Origin: Actinomycetes bacterium
GTDB lineage: Bacteria > Actinomycetota > Acidimicrobiia > Acidimicrobiales > Aldehydirespiratoraceae
Length of the DNA stretch: 48,129 nt
Direction: 5' to 3'
Assembly (NCBI GenBank): GCA_024276495.1
Contig: JAJRXC010000085.1
Span: 1 to 48,129 of the forward strand
Below, one piece after another: positions 39,234-47,656 of this stretch (within the stretch, counting starts at the first letter, position 1; each line of letters opens with the position of its first letter). The notes beneath the pieces are model-generated. The model was not told where the DNA came from, made no database searches, and saw nothing but the letters and a program-made list of their open reading frames with translations. A program made the position numbers and the translations under genes.

Positions 39234-40970
39234 TCAGACCTCGGCCGGATACGGGAACCAGCGCAGCGACTCGAAGTCATCCGACGTCGAGGGAGGGCCG
39301 AGCAACGTCGTGTCGGCCTCGTCGGCCCGCTCGACCAACTCGCGGGCTCGCGCCAGGTACTCCATGAGGCCGCCGTCGAGGACACGCCGGGGTCGATTCA
39401 TGTAGGTCATCGTGCCCTCCGAGTACGAGATGTCGTGCAGCGAGAGCGGGGGAACGACGGGTCCGTCACGGTGCCGCCACAACCCGGACGCGGGTTCGAA
39501 CCGGTAGTAGGGGAGAAGGGCACGACCGGCATCGGCCAGCAACGCCACCGCCTCGATGATGTAGTCGGCGGTCTCGTCGTCGATGAAGTAGTTGAAGTTC
39601 ACCCGGACCCAGCCGGGCTTGATCCCCTCGCAGCCGCGCACGATCTCACGTTTGAACTCGTGGGAGTGGGCGATGTCGATGCCCAGGAGGCGGTGGCCGT
39701 ACGGGCCGGCGCAAGAACAACCGCCTCGGGCCTGGATTCCGAAGACGTCGTTGAGCGCCGCCACCACGAAGTTGTGATGGAGGAATCGACGGGTCGCGGT
39801 GTCGTCGGACCCTTCGGGGTCGACGTCGCGGATCACGAACGAGACGATGGACAGACGCTCGGCCTCGTGGCTGCCGAGGACCTGCATTCGAGGGTGCTCG
39901 TCCCAGGCCGCGATGGCCCGACGGACGAATCGCTCCTCTCGGGCCTTGATGGCCGGGACCCCCACGGCCTCCTTCAGCTGAAAGACGAGCCCGGCCCGGA
40001 TCGAACCGATGATGTCGGGCGTCCCACCCTCCTCCCGGACCTCGACCGCATCGACATAGTCGTGTTCGGAGGGGTTGACGAAGGTGACGGTGCCACCTCC
40101 CGGTGTGGCCGGAACCCGGTTGGTGAACAACTCCTCTCGGGCAACGAGCAGCCCAGGGGTACCGGGGCCGCCGATGAACTTGTGCGGCGAGATGAAGATC
40201 GCGTCGTAGTAGCCGCCGTCGCGCTCCGGAGAGCCCATGTCGACGTCGACATACGGCGCCGCCGCGGCGAAATCCCAGAACGCCTTGGCCCCGAAGCGGT
40301 GCAGCAGGGCGCTCACCGCGCGGGTGTCGGTCACGATGCCGGTCACGTTCGACGCGGCAGAGAACGAACCGAAGAGCTGCGGCCGATCGGCGTACCGGGT
40401 CAACTCGGCCTCGAGCTGGGCGAGGTCGACATGGCCGTCGGCATCTTCGTCGATGGTGACGACGTCGGCGATCGACTCGCGCCACGGAAGTTCGTTGGAG
40501 TGATGCTCGTAGGGCCCGATGAAGACCACCGGACGCTCGTCGGCGGCGATGTGGGCGCCGAGCGAGAAACGATCCTCGAGCGCGGAGGGGATACGGATTC
40601 CCAACACCGCGATCAGGCGGTCGATCGCCCCGGTCGAACCGCTTCCACAGAACAGAACGGCATGGTCCTCTCCCGCACCGACGCATCGGCGGATCAGATC
40701 ACGGGCATCCTCTCGGAATCGGGTCGTCTGGAGACCGGTGCCCGAGGACTCGGTGTGGGTGTTGGCATAGAGCGGCAAGACGACGTCGTCGATGTACTGC
40801 TCGATGAACGAAAGAGAACGTCCCGATGCGGTGTAGTCGGCATAGACGACGGGGCGGGGACCGAACGGACCATCGATCACCTCGTCGGCGCCGATGATGG
40901 ACGCGCGGATGAGGTCGATGAGGGCGTTCGCGTGTTCCACCGGCGGTTCGGGAGCTGATCTATGGTCCAC
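39234..40970 (-). CDS. Class-V aminotransferase/cysteine-desulfurase-like PLP enzyme
   Basis: The 578-aa protein starts at GTG with AAAGGA 6 nt upstream. It contains the fold-type I class V core: PLP-phosphate region 'F-C-G-S-G-S-T-G', 'P-Y-E-H-H-S-N' (His stacking on PLP), the internal aldimine Lys in 'F-I-S-P-H-K-F-I-G-G-P-G-T-P-G', and 'R-G-G-C-S-C-A-G-P-Y-G-H' in the place of the catalytic Cys loop. At 578 aa it is far longer than IscS/SufS (about 400) and has a roughly 100-residue C-terminal extension. Cysteine desulfurase, selenocysteine lyase or another C-S lyase are all possible. It lies upstream of ric on the same strand (69-bp gap). Confidence 0.82.
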   Translation of the reverse strand: MDHRSAPEPPVEHANALIDLIRASIIGADEVIDGPFGPRPVVYADYTASGRSLSFIEQYIDDVVLPLYANTHTESSGTGLQTTRFREDARDLIRRCVGAGEDHAVLFCGSGSTGAIDRLIAVLGIRIPSALEDRFSLGAHIAADERPVVFIGPYEHHSNELPWRESIADVVTIDEDADGHVDLAQLEAELTRYADRPQLFGSFSAASNVTGIVTDTRAVSALLHRFGAKAFWDFAAAAPYVDVDMGSPERDGGYYDAIFISPHKFIGGPGTPGLLVAREELFTNRVPATPGGGTVTFVNPSEHDYVDAVEVREEGGTPDIIGSIRAGLVFQLKEAVGVPAIKAREERFVRRAIAAWDEHPRMQVLGSHEAERLSIVSFVIRDVDPEGSDDTATRRFLHHNFVVAALNDVFGIQARGGCSCAGPYGHRLLGIDIAHSHEFKREIVRGCEGIKPGWVRVNFNYFIDDETADYIIEAVALLADAGRALLPYYRFEPASGLWRHRDGPVVPPLSLHDISYSEGTMTYMNRPRRVLDGGLMEYLARARELVERADEADTTLLGPPSTSDDFESLRWFPYPAEV

Positions 40971-41080
40971 GGACGGTCCTTTCCGGTTTCCCGCCGCTCC
41001 TCGAAGACTGCGCGTGAGGGATGGTCCATGCTAGAGACGAACGTCCCCTCATCCGCCGCCCGACAACCGATCGGTACCCC

Positions 41081-41587
41081 ATGAAGATCGATGCCATGCT
41101 CAAACGAGTCGCCCCTCTCGTCCCGGAGGGCGAGTCGGTGCTCGCCGCGACCAAGGCGATCCCGCGGGGGGCCGCCCACGAAACGATCCTCGGCGCGGCC
41201 GGCGCCGTCGCCGGAGGCACCGTGTCGGGCGGGCTGGCCGGTGCCGGCGCGATCGCCGGGAGTCATACCGGCTCGAGCGTCGGCGACGCCGGACGGGCCG
41301 AACGCGACGACGCCGGAGTCGACGTCGGTTCGGCCTCACAGGTGTTGCTGGTCGCCACCGACCAGTCCGTGCTGCTGTTCGCCCTGTCCGGACTCGGCCG
41401 GCCGAAGGACCTCACCGCTCGACTGGAGCGGAACCGAATCGCCTCGGTCGCGACCGGCGAGGCCAAATTGTTCGGGCAGAAGATGATGGAGATCGTCATC
41501 ACCACGGAATCGGGGGCCGAGGCCGGTTTCGGTGTCGCCAAGGTGCACCGCCGTCACGGCGACGCGGTGATGGCCGCCCTGTCCTGA
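41081..41587 (+). CDS. Small hypothetical with glycine-rich segment and PH-like C-terminal half
   Basis: The 168-aa protein begins M-K-I-D-A-M-L-K-R-V. Residues about 38-70 are a Gly/Ala-rich, glycine-zipper-like stretch (G-A-A-G-A-V-A-G-G-T-V-S-G-G-L-A-G). Residues 85-168 look like a small beta-rich domain ('V-L-L-V-A-T-D-Q-S-V-L-L-F', 'A-S-V-A-T-G-E-A-K-L-F-G', 'M-E-I-V-I-T-T-E-S-G') of bacterial PH type. A lone gene without a recognised function; membrane association through the zipper is possible. Confidence 0.65.
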   Translation: MKIDAMLKRVAPLVPEGESVLAATKAIPRGAAHETILGAAGAVAGGTVSGGLAGAGAIAGSHTGSSVGDAGRAERDDAGVDVGSASQVLLVATDQSVLLFALSGLGRPKDLTARLERNRIASVATGEAKLFGQKMMEIVITTESGAEAGFGVAKVHRRHGDAVMAALS

Positions 41588-41627
41588 CCGGGAATTCCGG
41601 CGCCCCGCTCGGCGTTGGCAGTCGGTG

Positions 41628-42614
41628 ATGACCGACACCGACACGATGCGGGCCGTGGTCCTCGACCGGCCGGGGCCGCCCGCGTCGCTCGTCGTGCGCG
41701 AGCTCGCCATTCCCCGGCCCGATGTGGGAGAGGTCCTCGTCGCGGTCAAGGCCTTCGGCCTGAACCGATCCGAGCTCCACACGCGCCTCGGTCTCGCCGA
41801 GGGTGTCACGTTTCCCCGCGTTCTCGGAATCGAGGCAACCGGTCTGGTCGCGAAGTGTCCCGGTGGGGAGCTCGAGGTCGGCCGGCAGGTCGCCGCGATG
41901 ATGGGCGGCATGGGCCGTGTCTACGACGGCGGCTACGCCGAGTACACCTGTGTTCCGGTCGCACAGGTGATCCCGTTCCGCAGCGCGCTCGACTGGGGCA
42001 CACTCGGCGCGGTGCCCGAGATGCTCCAGACCGCCCACGGCTCGCTCACCATCGGCCTCGACGCCCGCGAGGGCGACACGATCCTGATCCGCGGTGGCAC
42101 CTCGTCGGTCGGCATGGCCGCCGCGGTCCTCGCGAAACAGCGGAACATGACGGTGCTGTCCACGACACGGCGGGCCGCGAAGGCGCCGGCGCTCCGCGAC
42201 ATCGGTGTCGATCACGTCATCATCGACGACGGCGACATCGCGGCCGAGGTCAGGACCCTGGTCCCGGGAGGCGTCGATGCCGCGTTGGAGCTCGTCGGGA
42301 CACCGACCCTCCCGGACACCTTGCGATCGACCCGGGTGCACGGCGTCGTCTGCTTCACCGGAATGCTCTCCAACGAGTGGACCGTCGAGAACTTCTATCC
42401 GATCGACTATCTCCCGAGAGGGGTTCGGCTCACCGCCTACGGCGGCGACGCGGGCGATCTCCCCTCGGCGGTTCTCCAGGAGTTCCTCGACTCCGTCGAG
42501 GCGGGAACGGTGTCGGTCCCGATCGACCGCACGTTCGACATCACCGAGATCGCCGAGGCCCACGCGCTCATGGAGGCCGGGACCGCGGCCGGCAAGCTGG
42601 TCGTGACCATCTGA
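41628..42614 (+). CDS. MDR-superfamily quinone/alkenal oxidoreductase (zinc-less)
   Basis: The 328-aa protein of the medium-chain dehydrogenase/reductase superfamily has the N-terminal catalytic half 'F-G-L-N-R-S-E-L-H-T-R' and 'L-G-I-E-A-T-G' without zinc-ligand Cys/His residues. The NADP-binding half begins 'I-L-I-R-G-G-T-S-S-V-G-M-A-A' (a quinone-oxidoreductase-type G-x-x-S-x-V-G loop). It is an NADPH-dependent reductase for a quinone or enone. ATG 41628 follows GTG 41625, so the start could be one codon earlier. It lies alone, 40 bp after the glycine-zipper gene. Confidence 0.9.
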   Translation: MTDTDTMRAVVLDRPGPPASLVVRELAIPRPDVGEVLVAVKAFGLNRSELHTRLGLAEGVTFPRVLGIEATGLVAKCPGGELEVGRQVAAMMGGMGRVYDGGYAEYTCVPVAQVIPFRSALDWGTLGAVPEMLQTAHGSLTIGLDAREGDTILIRGGTSSVGMAAAVLAKQRNMTVLSTTRRAAKAPALRDIGVDHVIIDDGDIAAEVRTLVPGGVDAALELVGTPTLPDTLRSTRVHGVVCFTGMLSNEWTVENFYPIDYLPRGVRLTAYGGDAGDLPSAVLQEFLDSVEAGTVSVPIDRTFDITEIAEAHALMEAGTAAGKLVVTI

Positions 42615-42629
42615 ACGCTCCGCGGCGCC

Positions 42630-42669
42630 AAAACGACGAATGCCGCCGACCCGAAGGCCGACGGGCATC
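42630..42669 (-). terminator. Intrinsic terminator of the cold-shock gene
   Basis: On the minus strand a long stem with few wobbles closes a TTCG tetraloop (CGTCGGCC-TTCG-GGTCGGCG) and is extended by GATGC/GCATT outside a bulged C. It is followed within 5 nt by TTTT (42630-42633). The clearest Rho-independent terminator in the window. Confidence 0.8.
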
Positions 42670-42685
42670 CGTTCAAAGTCGTCGA

Positions 42686-42883
42686 TCAGACGACGCGGAC
42701 GTTCTGGGCTTCTTCGCCCTTCCGGCCGGGAGCCACGTCGAATTCGACGGTCTGCCCTTCGTCGAGCGACTTGTAGCCGTCACCGACGATGTTCGAGAAG
42801 TGGACGAACACATCGTCGGCACCCTCGCGAGAGATGAAGCCGAAGCCCTTCTCTGCGTTGAAAAACTTTACTGTTCCCTGCAT
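42686..42883 (-). CDS. Cold-shock domain protein
   Basis: The 65-aa RNA-binding cold-shock domain has both RNP motifs: K-G-F-G-F-I-S (RNP1) and V-F-V-H-F-S (RNP2). The start is [11 protein letters not shown], the canonical N-terminus. It acts as an RNA chaperone at low temperature or in stationary phase. A strong terminator follows the stop. A near-perfect 20-bp palindrome lies 30 bp upstream in the gap to the ZIP-like gene. Confidence 0.97.
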   Translation of the reverse strand: MQGTVKFFNAEKGFGFISREGADDVFVHFSNIVGDGYKSLDEGQTVEFDVAPGRKGEEAQNVRVV

Positions 42884-42912
42884 CTTGCATCTTTCGATTC
42901 GATCCCGACCTT

Positions 42913-42932
42913 GTGAACGGGGTCCCCTTCAC
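42913..42932. promoter_or_regulatory. 20-bp near-perfect palindrome between csp and the ZIP-like gene
   Basis: GTGAACGGGGTCCCCTTCAC: eight of nine arm pairs match (one C-C mismatch at positions 6/15). It lies 30 bp upstream of the cold-shock start and 62 bp upstream of the ZIP-like start, so it could be a DNA operator or a hairpin in the csp 5' leader. Confidence 0.45.
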
Positions 42933-42993
42933 GCTACGCCGCGAAGTGCAGATAGACACCTCTCATGAGAAACGCCGCCTCCGGAACCGAGCC

Positions 42994-43818
42994 ATGACCC
43001 TCGTCATCACCGCCGTCGTGATCCTCGTCGCGTCGCTCGCCGCCGCGTTCGCCCCGCTCGCATTCGCCCATCGGGTCACCGCCCGACAGCTCGAGGACCT
43101 GACCGGCGTCGCCTCGGGCCTGCTCCTCTCCTCCGCGCTGCTCGTCGTCGTCCCGGAGGGGTTCCACACCGCCGCATCCGCGGCCACCGGCGACGCGGTC
43201 TTCGTCTACGAGCCCCTGCTGCTCGGGGCCACCGTGCTCGTCGGCTTCCTCACGATGATGCTGCTGGAGGGGTTCGGCGTCGCCCACGCGGTCCACGAGG
43301 AGCACCACGACCACGCGACGGCCCACGGGCACGCGCACGTCCATCATCCCCGCTCCTCCCGGGTCCTCGCCCTCGGCCTGTCCGCCCACGCGATCGCCGA
43401 CGGCATCGCCATCGGCGCAGCCGCGGCCGCCGGCGACTCCGCGCTGTCGGCGCTCGTCGCGTTCGGCGTCCTCGTCCATCGCGTCCCGGCCGCGCTCAGC
43501 CTCGGTCTCTTCACCCTGCACGAACGCGGCGCCTCGACCGGTCCCTCTGCGCCGCTCGTGCTGTTCTCCGCCGCGACTCCCGTGGCCCTCCTGGTGTCGT
43601 TCCTGTTGCTCGACGGCGCCGACGACGCCGTGATCGCCCTCGTGCTGCTCTTCGCCGCCGGCGCGTTCGTCTATGTCGCCACCGTCGACACCCTGCCCGC
43701 CATCCACAACCCCGAGACCGGCCGGAGGTCGGTGCGCAACGTCGTCCTCAGCACCGCCGTGTTCACCCTCGTGCTGGTGGTGCTCCGCAACACCACGTTG
43801 CTCGATCATCGCCACTGA
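42994..43818 (+). CDS. ZIP-family metal transporter homologue
   Basis: The 274-aa protein starts at ATG 42994 (M-T-L-V-I-T-A-V), which gives a normal first membrane helix; earlier in-frame codons add only a basic tail. It has about eight helices and a His-rich cytoplasmic loop (H-E-E-H-H-D-H-A-T-A-H-G-H-A-H-V-H-H, about 90-107). The ZIP helix-4 motif is present as H-A-I-A-D-G-I-A-I-G, but helix 5 has H-R-V-P-A-A in place of the usual H-x-x-P-E-G. It is likely a Zn/Fe-type transporter of altered selectivity. Direction cannot be read from sequence. Confidence 0.82.
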   Translation: MTLVITAVVILVASLAAAFAPLAFAHRVTARQLEDLTGVASGLLLSSALLVVVPEGFHTAASAATGDAVFVYEPLLLGATVLVGFLTMMLLEGFGVAHAVHEEHHDHATAHGHAHVHHPRSSRVLALGLSAHAIADGIAIGAAAAAGDSALSALVAFGVLVHRVPAALSLGLFTLHERGASTGPSAPLVLFSAATPVALLVSFLLLDGADDAVIALVLLFAAGAFVYVATVDTLPAIHNPETGRRSVRNVVLSTAVFTLVLVVLRNTTLLDHRH

Positions 43819-43887
43819 GATGCGAAGGACCGGCGATGTCCTCGCCCCGTATTGCTCACGAATCATCGGGGATGCGAACCTCCAACC

Positions 43888-45360
43888 GTGACGAACGAAC
43901 CCGAGCATTTCGACGTGCTGATCGTGGGCGCGGGCATCTCCGGCATCGGCGGCGCCTACCACCTGACCCAGCAGTGCCCCGACCGACGCTTCGTGATTCT
44001 CGAAGCCCAGGAAGGATTCGGCGGCACGTGGCGAACCCACCGGTATCCCGGCATCCGTTCCGACAGCGACCTCTACACGTTCGGGTACCGCTTCAAGCCC
44101 TGGACCGGCGCACCGATCGCGACCGCGGAGGAGATCACCCGCTACATGGGTGAGGTCATCGACGAGAACGATCTCGACCGCCACATCCGATACGGCCACA
44201 CGATCTCCACCGCCGAATGGTCCACGCCGGACCGTCGCTGGACGCTGACCGCGCACGATGCGGCGAACGACTCCACCGTGGTGTTCACCGCCGACTTCTT
44301 GTGGATGTGCCAGGGCTACTACCGCCACTCCGAGGGCTACACGCCGACGTGGCCGGGGATGGACAACTTCGAGGGCACGATCGTGCACCCCCAGACCTGG
44401 CCGGAGGACCTCGAGTACGAGGACAAAAACGTGGTCGTCATCGGATCGGGTGCGACCGCGGCGACATTGATCCCGGCGATGGCGTCCGACTGTGCCCACA
44501 TCACGATGCTGCAACGCTCACCGACCTTCTTCATCACCGGTCGCAACGCCAACGAGGTCGCCGACATGTTGCGCGAGCTCGAGATCCCCGAGGAGTGGAT
44601 CCACGAGATCGTGCGTCGGAAGATCCTCCACGACCAAGGTGAGCTCACCAAGGCAGCGCTCGAGTTCCCCGACCTCGTCCGAGAGGAGCTGCTCGGCGCG
44701 ATACGCGAGATTCTCGGCGACGACTACGACATCGACACCCACTTCAACCCCCGCTACCGACCCTGGCAGCAGCGAATCGCGTTCGTGCCCGACGGCGACC
44801 TCTTCGAGGGCATCAAGGCGGGCAAGGCGTCGGTGGTCACCGACGAGATCGATCGTTTCACCGAATCCGGGATCGCCCTGAAGTCCGGCACGACGCTCGA
44901 TGCCGACATCATCGTCACGGCGACCGGCTTCTCGATCAACGTGCTCGGCGACATCGCGTTCACGATCGACGGCGAACCCCTCGACTTCGCATCGACCGTG
45001 ACCTACCGGGGGACGATGTTCACCGGAATCCCCAACATGGTGTGGGTCTTCGGCTACTTCCGGGCCAGTTGGACCCTGCGGGCCGATCTGCTCGCCGACT
45101 TCGTCTGCCGCCTCCTGCACCACATGGACGCCCGCGGGTCGACGATGGTCACACCCCGGCTGCGAGACGAGGACCAGGACATGGAGCTTCGGCCCTGGGT
45201 CGAGCCCGACAACTTCAACCCCGGCTATCTCACGAGAAGCCTGCACCTGCTACCCCGCCAGGGCGATCGTGAGCCGTGGCAGCACACGCAGGACTACTGG
45301 ACCGACAAGGATCAGCTCCCCCAGGCCGATCTCGACGACGGCACCCTCGAGTACCGCTGA
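43888..45360 (+). CDS. Baeyer-Villiger monooxygenase, EthA-like flavoprotein
   Basis: The 490-aa class B flavin monooxygenase starts at GTG (V-T-N-E-P-E-H-F-D-V-L-I-V-G-A-G). It has FAD Rossmann G-A-G-I-S-G-I-G-G, the second dinucleotide motif G-S-G-A-T-A-A-T, and the BVMO fingerprint F-E-G-T-I-V-H-P-Q-T-W-P (F-x-G-x-x-x-H-x-x-x-W-P). 'G-T-W-R-T-H-R-Y-P-G-I-R-S-D-S-D-L-Y-T-F-G-Y-R-F-K-P-W' is close to EthA-type enzymes. It inserts oxygen next to a ketone, using NADPH. It heads a run of same-strand genes (class II aldolase, AMP ligase, NIPSNAP-like) that looks catabolic. Confidence 0.93.
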   Translation: MTNEPEHFDVLIVGAGISGIGGAYHLTQQCPDRRFVILEAQEGFGGTWRTHRYPGIRSDSDLYTFGYRFKPWTGAPIATAEEITRYMGEVIDENDLDRHIRYGHTISTAEWSTPDRRWTLTAHDAANDSTVVFTADFLWMCQGYYRHSEGYTPTWPGMDNFEGTIVHPQTWPEDLEYEDKNVVVIGSGATAATLIPAMASDCAHITMLQRSPTFFITGRNANEVADMLRELEIPEEWIHEIVRRKILHDQGELTKAALEFPDLVREELLGAIREILGDDYDIDTHFNPRYRPWQQRIAFVPDGDLFEGIKAGKASVVTDEIDRFTESGIALKSGTTLDADIIVTATGFSINVLGDIAFTIDGEPLDFASTVTYRGTMFTGIPNMVWVFGYFRASWTLRADLLADFVCRLLHHMDARGSTMVTPRLRDEDQDMELRPWVEPDNFNPGYLTRSLHLLPRQGDREPWQHTQDYWTDKDQLPQADLDDGTLEYR

Positions 45361-45417
45361 GTCGAGCCCGTCTCGACGATCGCGGTACCGTCGTGCACGA
45401 CCAGTGGGGAGTGGCAG

Positions 45418-46230
45418 ATGACCGATCTCGAGAGCCCGACAGACCTCGGCGGGTTCCAACCGGAGTTCAACGATGTGGCGTTCCCGACGCCGCCCGCACG
45501 CGCGACGGTCGAGGAGGAACGACTGCATCGCAAACAGCGGCTGGCCGGTGGGCTGCGGATTCTCGGCCGGCTTCGCCTCGCCGAAGGGGTCGCCGGGCAC
45601 GTGACGGTGCGCGACCCGGAGTTTCCCGATCACTTCTGGGTGAATCCGTTCGGACGCAACTTCAAGTACCTGCGTGTCTCCGACCTGATCTGTGTCAACG
45701 ACAAGGGTGAGGTCGTGATCGGCGATCAACCGGTCAACACCGCCGCCTTCGCGATCCACTCCGGGATCCACTCCACCCGACCCGACGTGGTCGCGGCCGC
45801 CCACTGTCACTCGATGTACGGCCGGACCTTCTCGGCGCTCGGGCAGCCCCTGAAGATGATCAGCCAGGACGCCACCGCGTTCTACAACGACGTGGCCCTG
45901 TTCGCCGACGGCGGGGGAGCGGTGGTGCTCGACCCCGCCGCGGGCAAGAAGATGGCGGAGAGCCTCGGCGACAAGAAGGCGCTCATCCACCAGAACCACG
46001 GTCTGGTCACGGTCGGCGAGAGCGTCGACTCCGCCATCTGGTGGTTCGTCCTGCTCGAACGATGCTGCCAGAGCCAGCTCGTCGCCGAAGCAGCCGGCAC
46101 CCCGATCGTCGTCGCCGATGAGCTCGCCCAGGCCGGCTACGACCAACAAGGACTCGAGTGGGCCGGATGGTTCCAGTTCCAGCCCTGGTGGGAGGAGCTG
46201 CTGCGCGAGGAGCCCGACTTCCTCGACTGA
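45418..46230 (+). CDS. Class II aldolase/adducin-family protein
   Basis: The 270-aa protein has a zinc site of the class II aldolase family: 'A-A-A-H-C-H-S' and 'L-I-H-Q-N-H-G-L-V-T-V-G'. The fold start is 'R-L-A-E-G-V-A-G-H-V-T-V-R-D' and 'F-W-V-N-P-F-G'. GGGGAG precedes ATG 45418 at normal spacing. Many actinobacterial members are uncharacterised and may be lyases, decarboxylases or epimerases. It lies 57 bp after the Baeyer-Villiger gene and 15 bp before the ligase gene. Confidence 0.9.
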   Translation: MTDLESPTDLGGFQPEFNDVAFPTPPARATVEEERLHRKQRLAGGLRILGRLRLAEGVAGHVTVRDPEFPDHFWVNPFGRNFKYLRVSDLICVNDKGEVVIGDQPVNTAAFAIHSGIHSTRPDVVAAAHCHSMYGRTFSALGQPLKMISQDATAFYNDVALFADGGGAVVLDPAAGKKMAESLGDKKALIHQNHGLVTVGESVDSAIWWFVLLERCCQSQLVAEAAGTPIVVADELAQAGYDQQGLEWAGWFQFQPWWEELLREEPDFLD

Positions 46231-46245
46231 ACCGACCTCGCCGTC

Positions 46246-47610
46246 GTGGCCGACTCTCTCGCCTCGCTGCTGACCGACCACCCGATCGGTCCCGATCGTG
46301 CCCTCGTGCACACCTCGACCGCGAGCCTGTCCAAGCCGGAGCTGCTGACCCGCGTGAGCCGGGTCGCCGGTCGGCTCCGACACCTCGCGCCCGGCACACC
46401 GGTGCTCGTCACCGGGGCGGGGCTCGACACCCTCATCGGCTTGTTCGCCGCGTGGCGCGCGGAGCTGGTCGCGATTCCGATCAGCTCCCGCCTTCCCCCT
46501 GCCGGGCTCCGGGCCGTCGTGCGATCGTGCGATCCGGGCGCGACGATCCGCGGCGACGAGGTGACACGGCGGACCTCATCGACCCGGCATGCTCCCGGGA
46601 CGGCCCTGGTGTTGTGGACCTCCGGGACCAGCGGCCCGCCGACGCCGATCATCCACGACCACGACGCCTATCTCGAGATCATCGACCGCGTCCTCGGGCC
46701 ACTCGCCGCGAGCCGTGACCACTCCCGCCCGCCGTCCCCCAACCTCATCCCGGTCCCGATGAGCCTCAACGCCGGCGTCTTCAACGCCCTGTTCGGCCTT
46801 CGAGCCGGCGCACCGCTCGTTCTCATGGACCGCTTCGACACCACCGAGTTCGCGGAGCTGGTCGCCCGGCACCGGATCCGGTCGACGGTCCTTCCCCCAG
46901 CGGCGATCGCCATGTTGAACGCCGACCGCGAGGTGAACGATCTCGCGCCTTTGCGTTACGTCCGCTCGATCACGGCGCCGCTCTCGCCGTTCGAGGCGCG
47001 TCGCTTTCACGAACGGTTCGGTGTGTTCGTCCTCAACGGCTACGGCCAAACGGAGCTCGGCGAGGTAATCGGATGGACCGCGAGCGACGCTAGACGACAG
47101 CCGGAACGTCTCGGCGCGGCCGGCCTTCCCCATCCCGGCGTCTCCATTCGACTGGCCGACCCCGACGACGAAGGGATCGGGGAGCTGCTCGTTCGTCCAC
47201 CGGTTCCCGTCTCCTCGAGACTCGCCGCGACCCTCGGCTCACGTCTCGACGACGACGGATACGTCCGCACGGGGGACCTCGCCCGCGTCGACGACGCCGG
47301 ATTCGTGTGGATCGAGGGTCGGCTCGGCGACGTCATCAATCGCGGCGGCAACAAGGTCCATCCGACCGAGGTCGAGGAGTTGCTCGCCGCCCAGCCCGGC
47401 GTCGAGGACGTCGCGGTCGTGGGCGCGGCCGACGCCCGGTTGGGCCAGGTTCCGGTGGCGTTCGTCGTCGGTGCGTTCGCGCCCGCGGTCCTCGAGGCGG
47501 CCTGTCGGGGGGAGCTCGTGCCCTACAAGGTGCCCGTGCGATTCGAACCGATCGCGGCGATCCCCCGAAACGAGGCCGGCAAGATCCGCCGTTCGGCCCT
47601 CCCCCGGTGA
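46246..47610 (+). CDS. AMP-dependent acyl-CoA synthetase/ligase with altered P-loop
   Basis: The 454-aa ANL-superfamily enzyme is short (typically 500-560 aa). It has 'L-W-T-S-G-T-S-G-P-P-T-P' in the place of the P-loop [ST]-[ST]-G-[ST]-[ST]-G-x-P-K-G, so the Lys is missing. Other motifs are present: 'N-G-Y-G-Q-T-E-L-G', 'T-G-D-L-A-R-V-D', 'R-G-G-N-K-V-H-P-T-E-V-E' (hinge) and 'R-N-E-A-G-K-I-R-R' with the catalytic A10 Lys. It may activate a carboxylic acid made by the upstream enzymes, or be a slow or specialised ligase. The start is GTG, 15 bp after the aldolase gene. Confidence 0.85.
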   Translation: MADSLASLLTDHPIGPDRALVHTSTASLSKPELLTRVSRVAGRLRHLAPGTPVLVTGAGLDTLIGLFAAWRAELVAIPISSRLPPAGLRAVVRSCDPGATIRGDEVTRRTSSTRHAPGTALVLWTSGTSGPPTPIIHDHDAYLEIIDRVLGPLAASRDHSRPPSPNLIPVPMSLNAGVFNALFGLRAGAPLVLMDRFDTTEFAELVARHRIRSTVLPPAAIAMLNADREVNDLAPLRYVRSITAPLSPFEARRFHERFGVFVLNGYGQTELGEVIGWTASDARRQPERLGAAGLPHPGVSIRLADPDDEGIGELLVRPPVPVSSRLAATLGSRLDDDGYVRTGDLARVDDAGFVWIEGRLGDVINRGGNKVHPTEVEELLAAQPGVEDVAVVGAADARLGQVPVAFVVGAFAPAVLEAACRGELVPYKVPVRFEPIAAIPRNEAGKIRRSALPR

Positions 47611-47656
47611 CCGGGCCCGGCGGGCGCCGACATCGATCGGCCACACTGGAACGACC

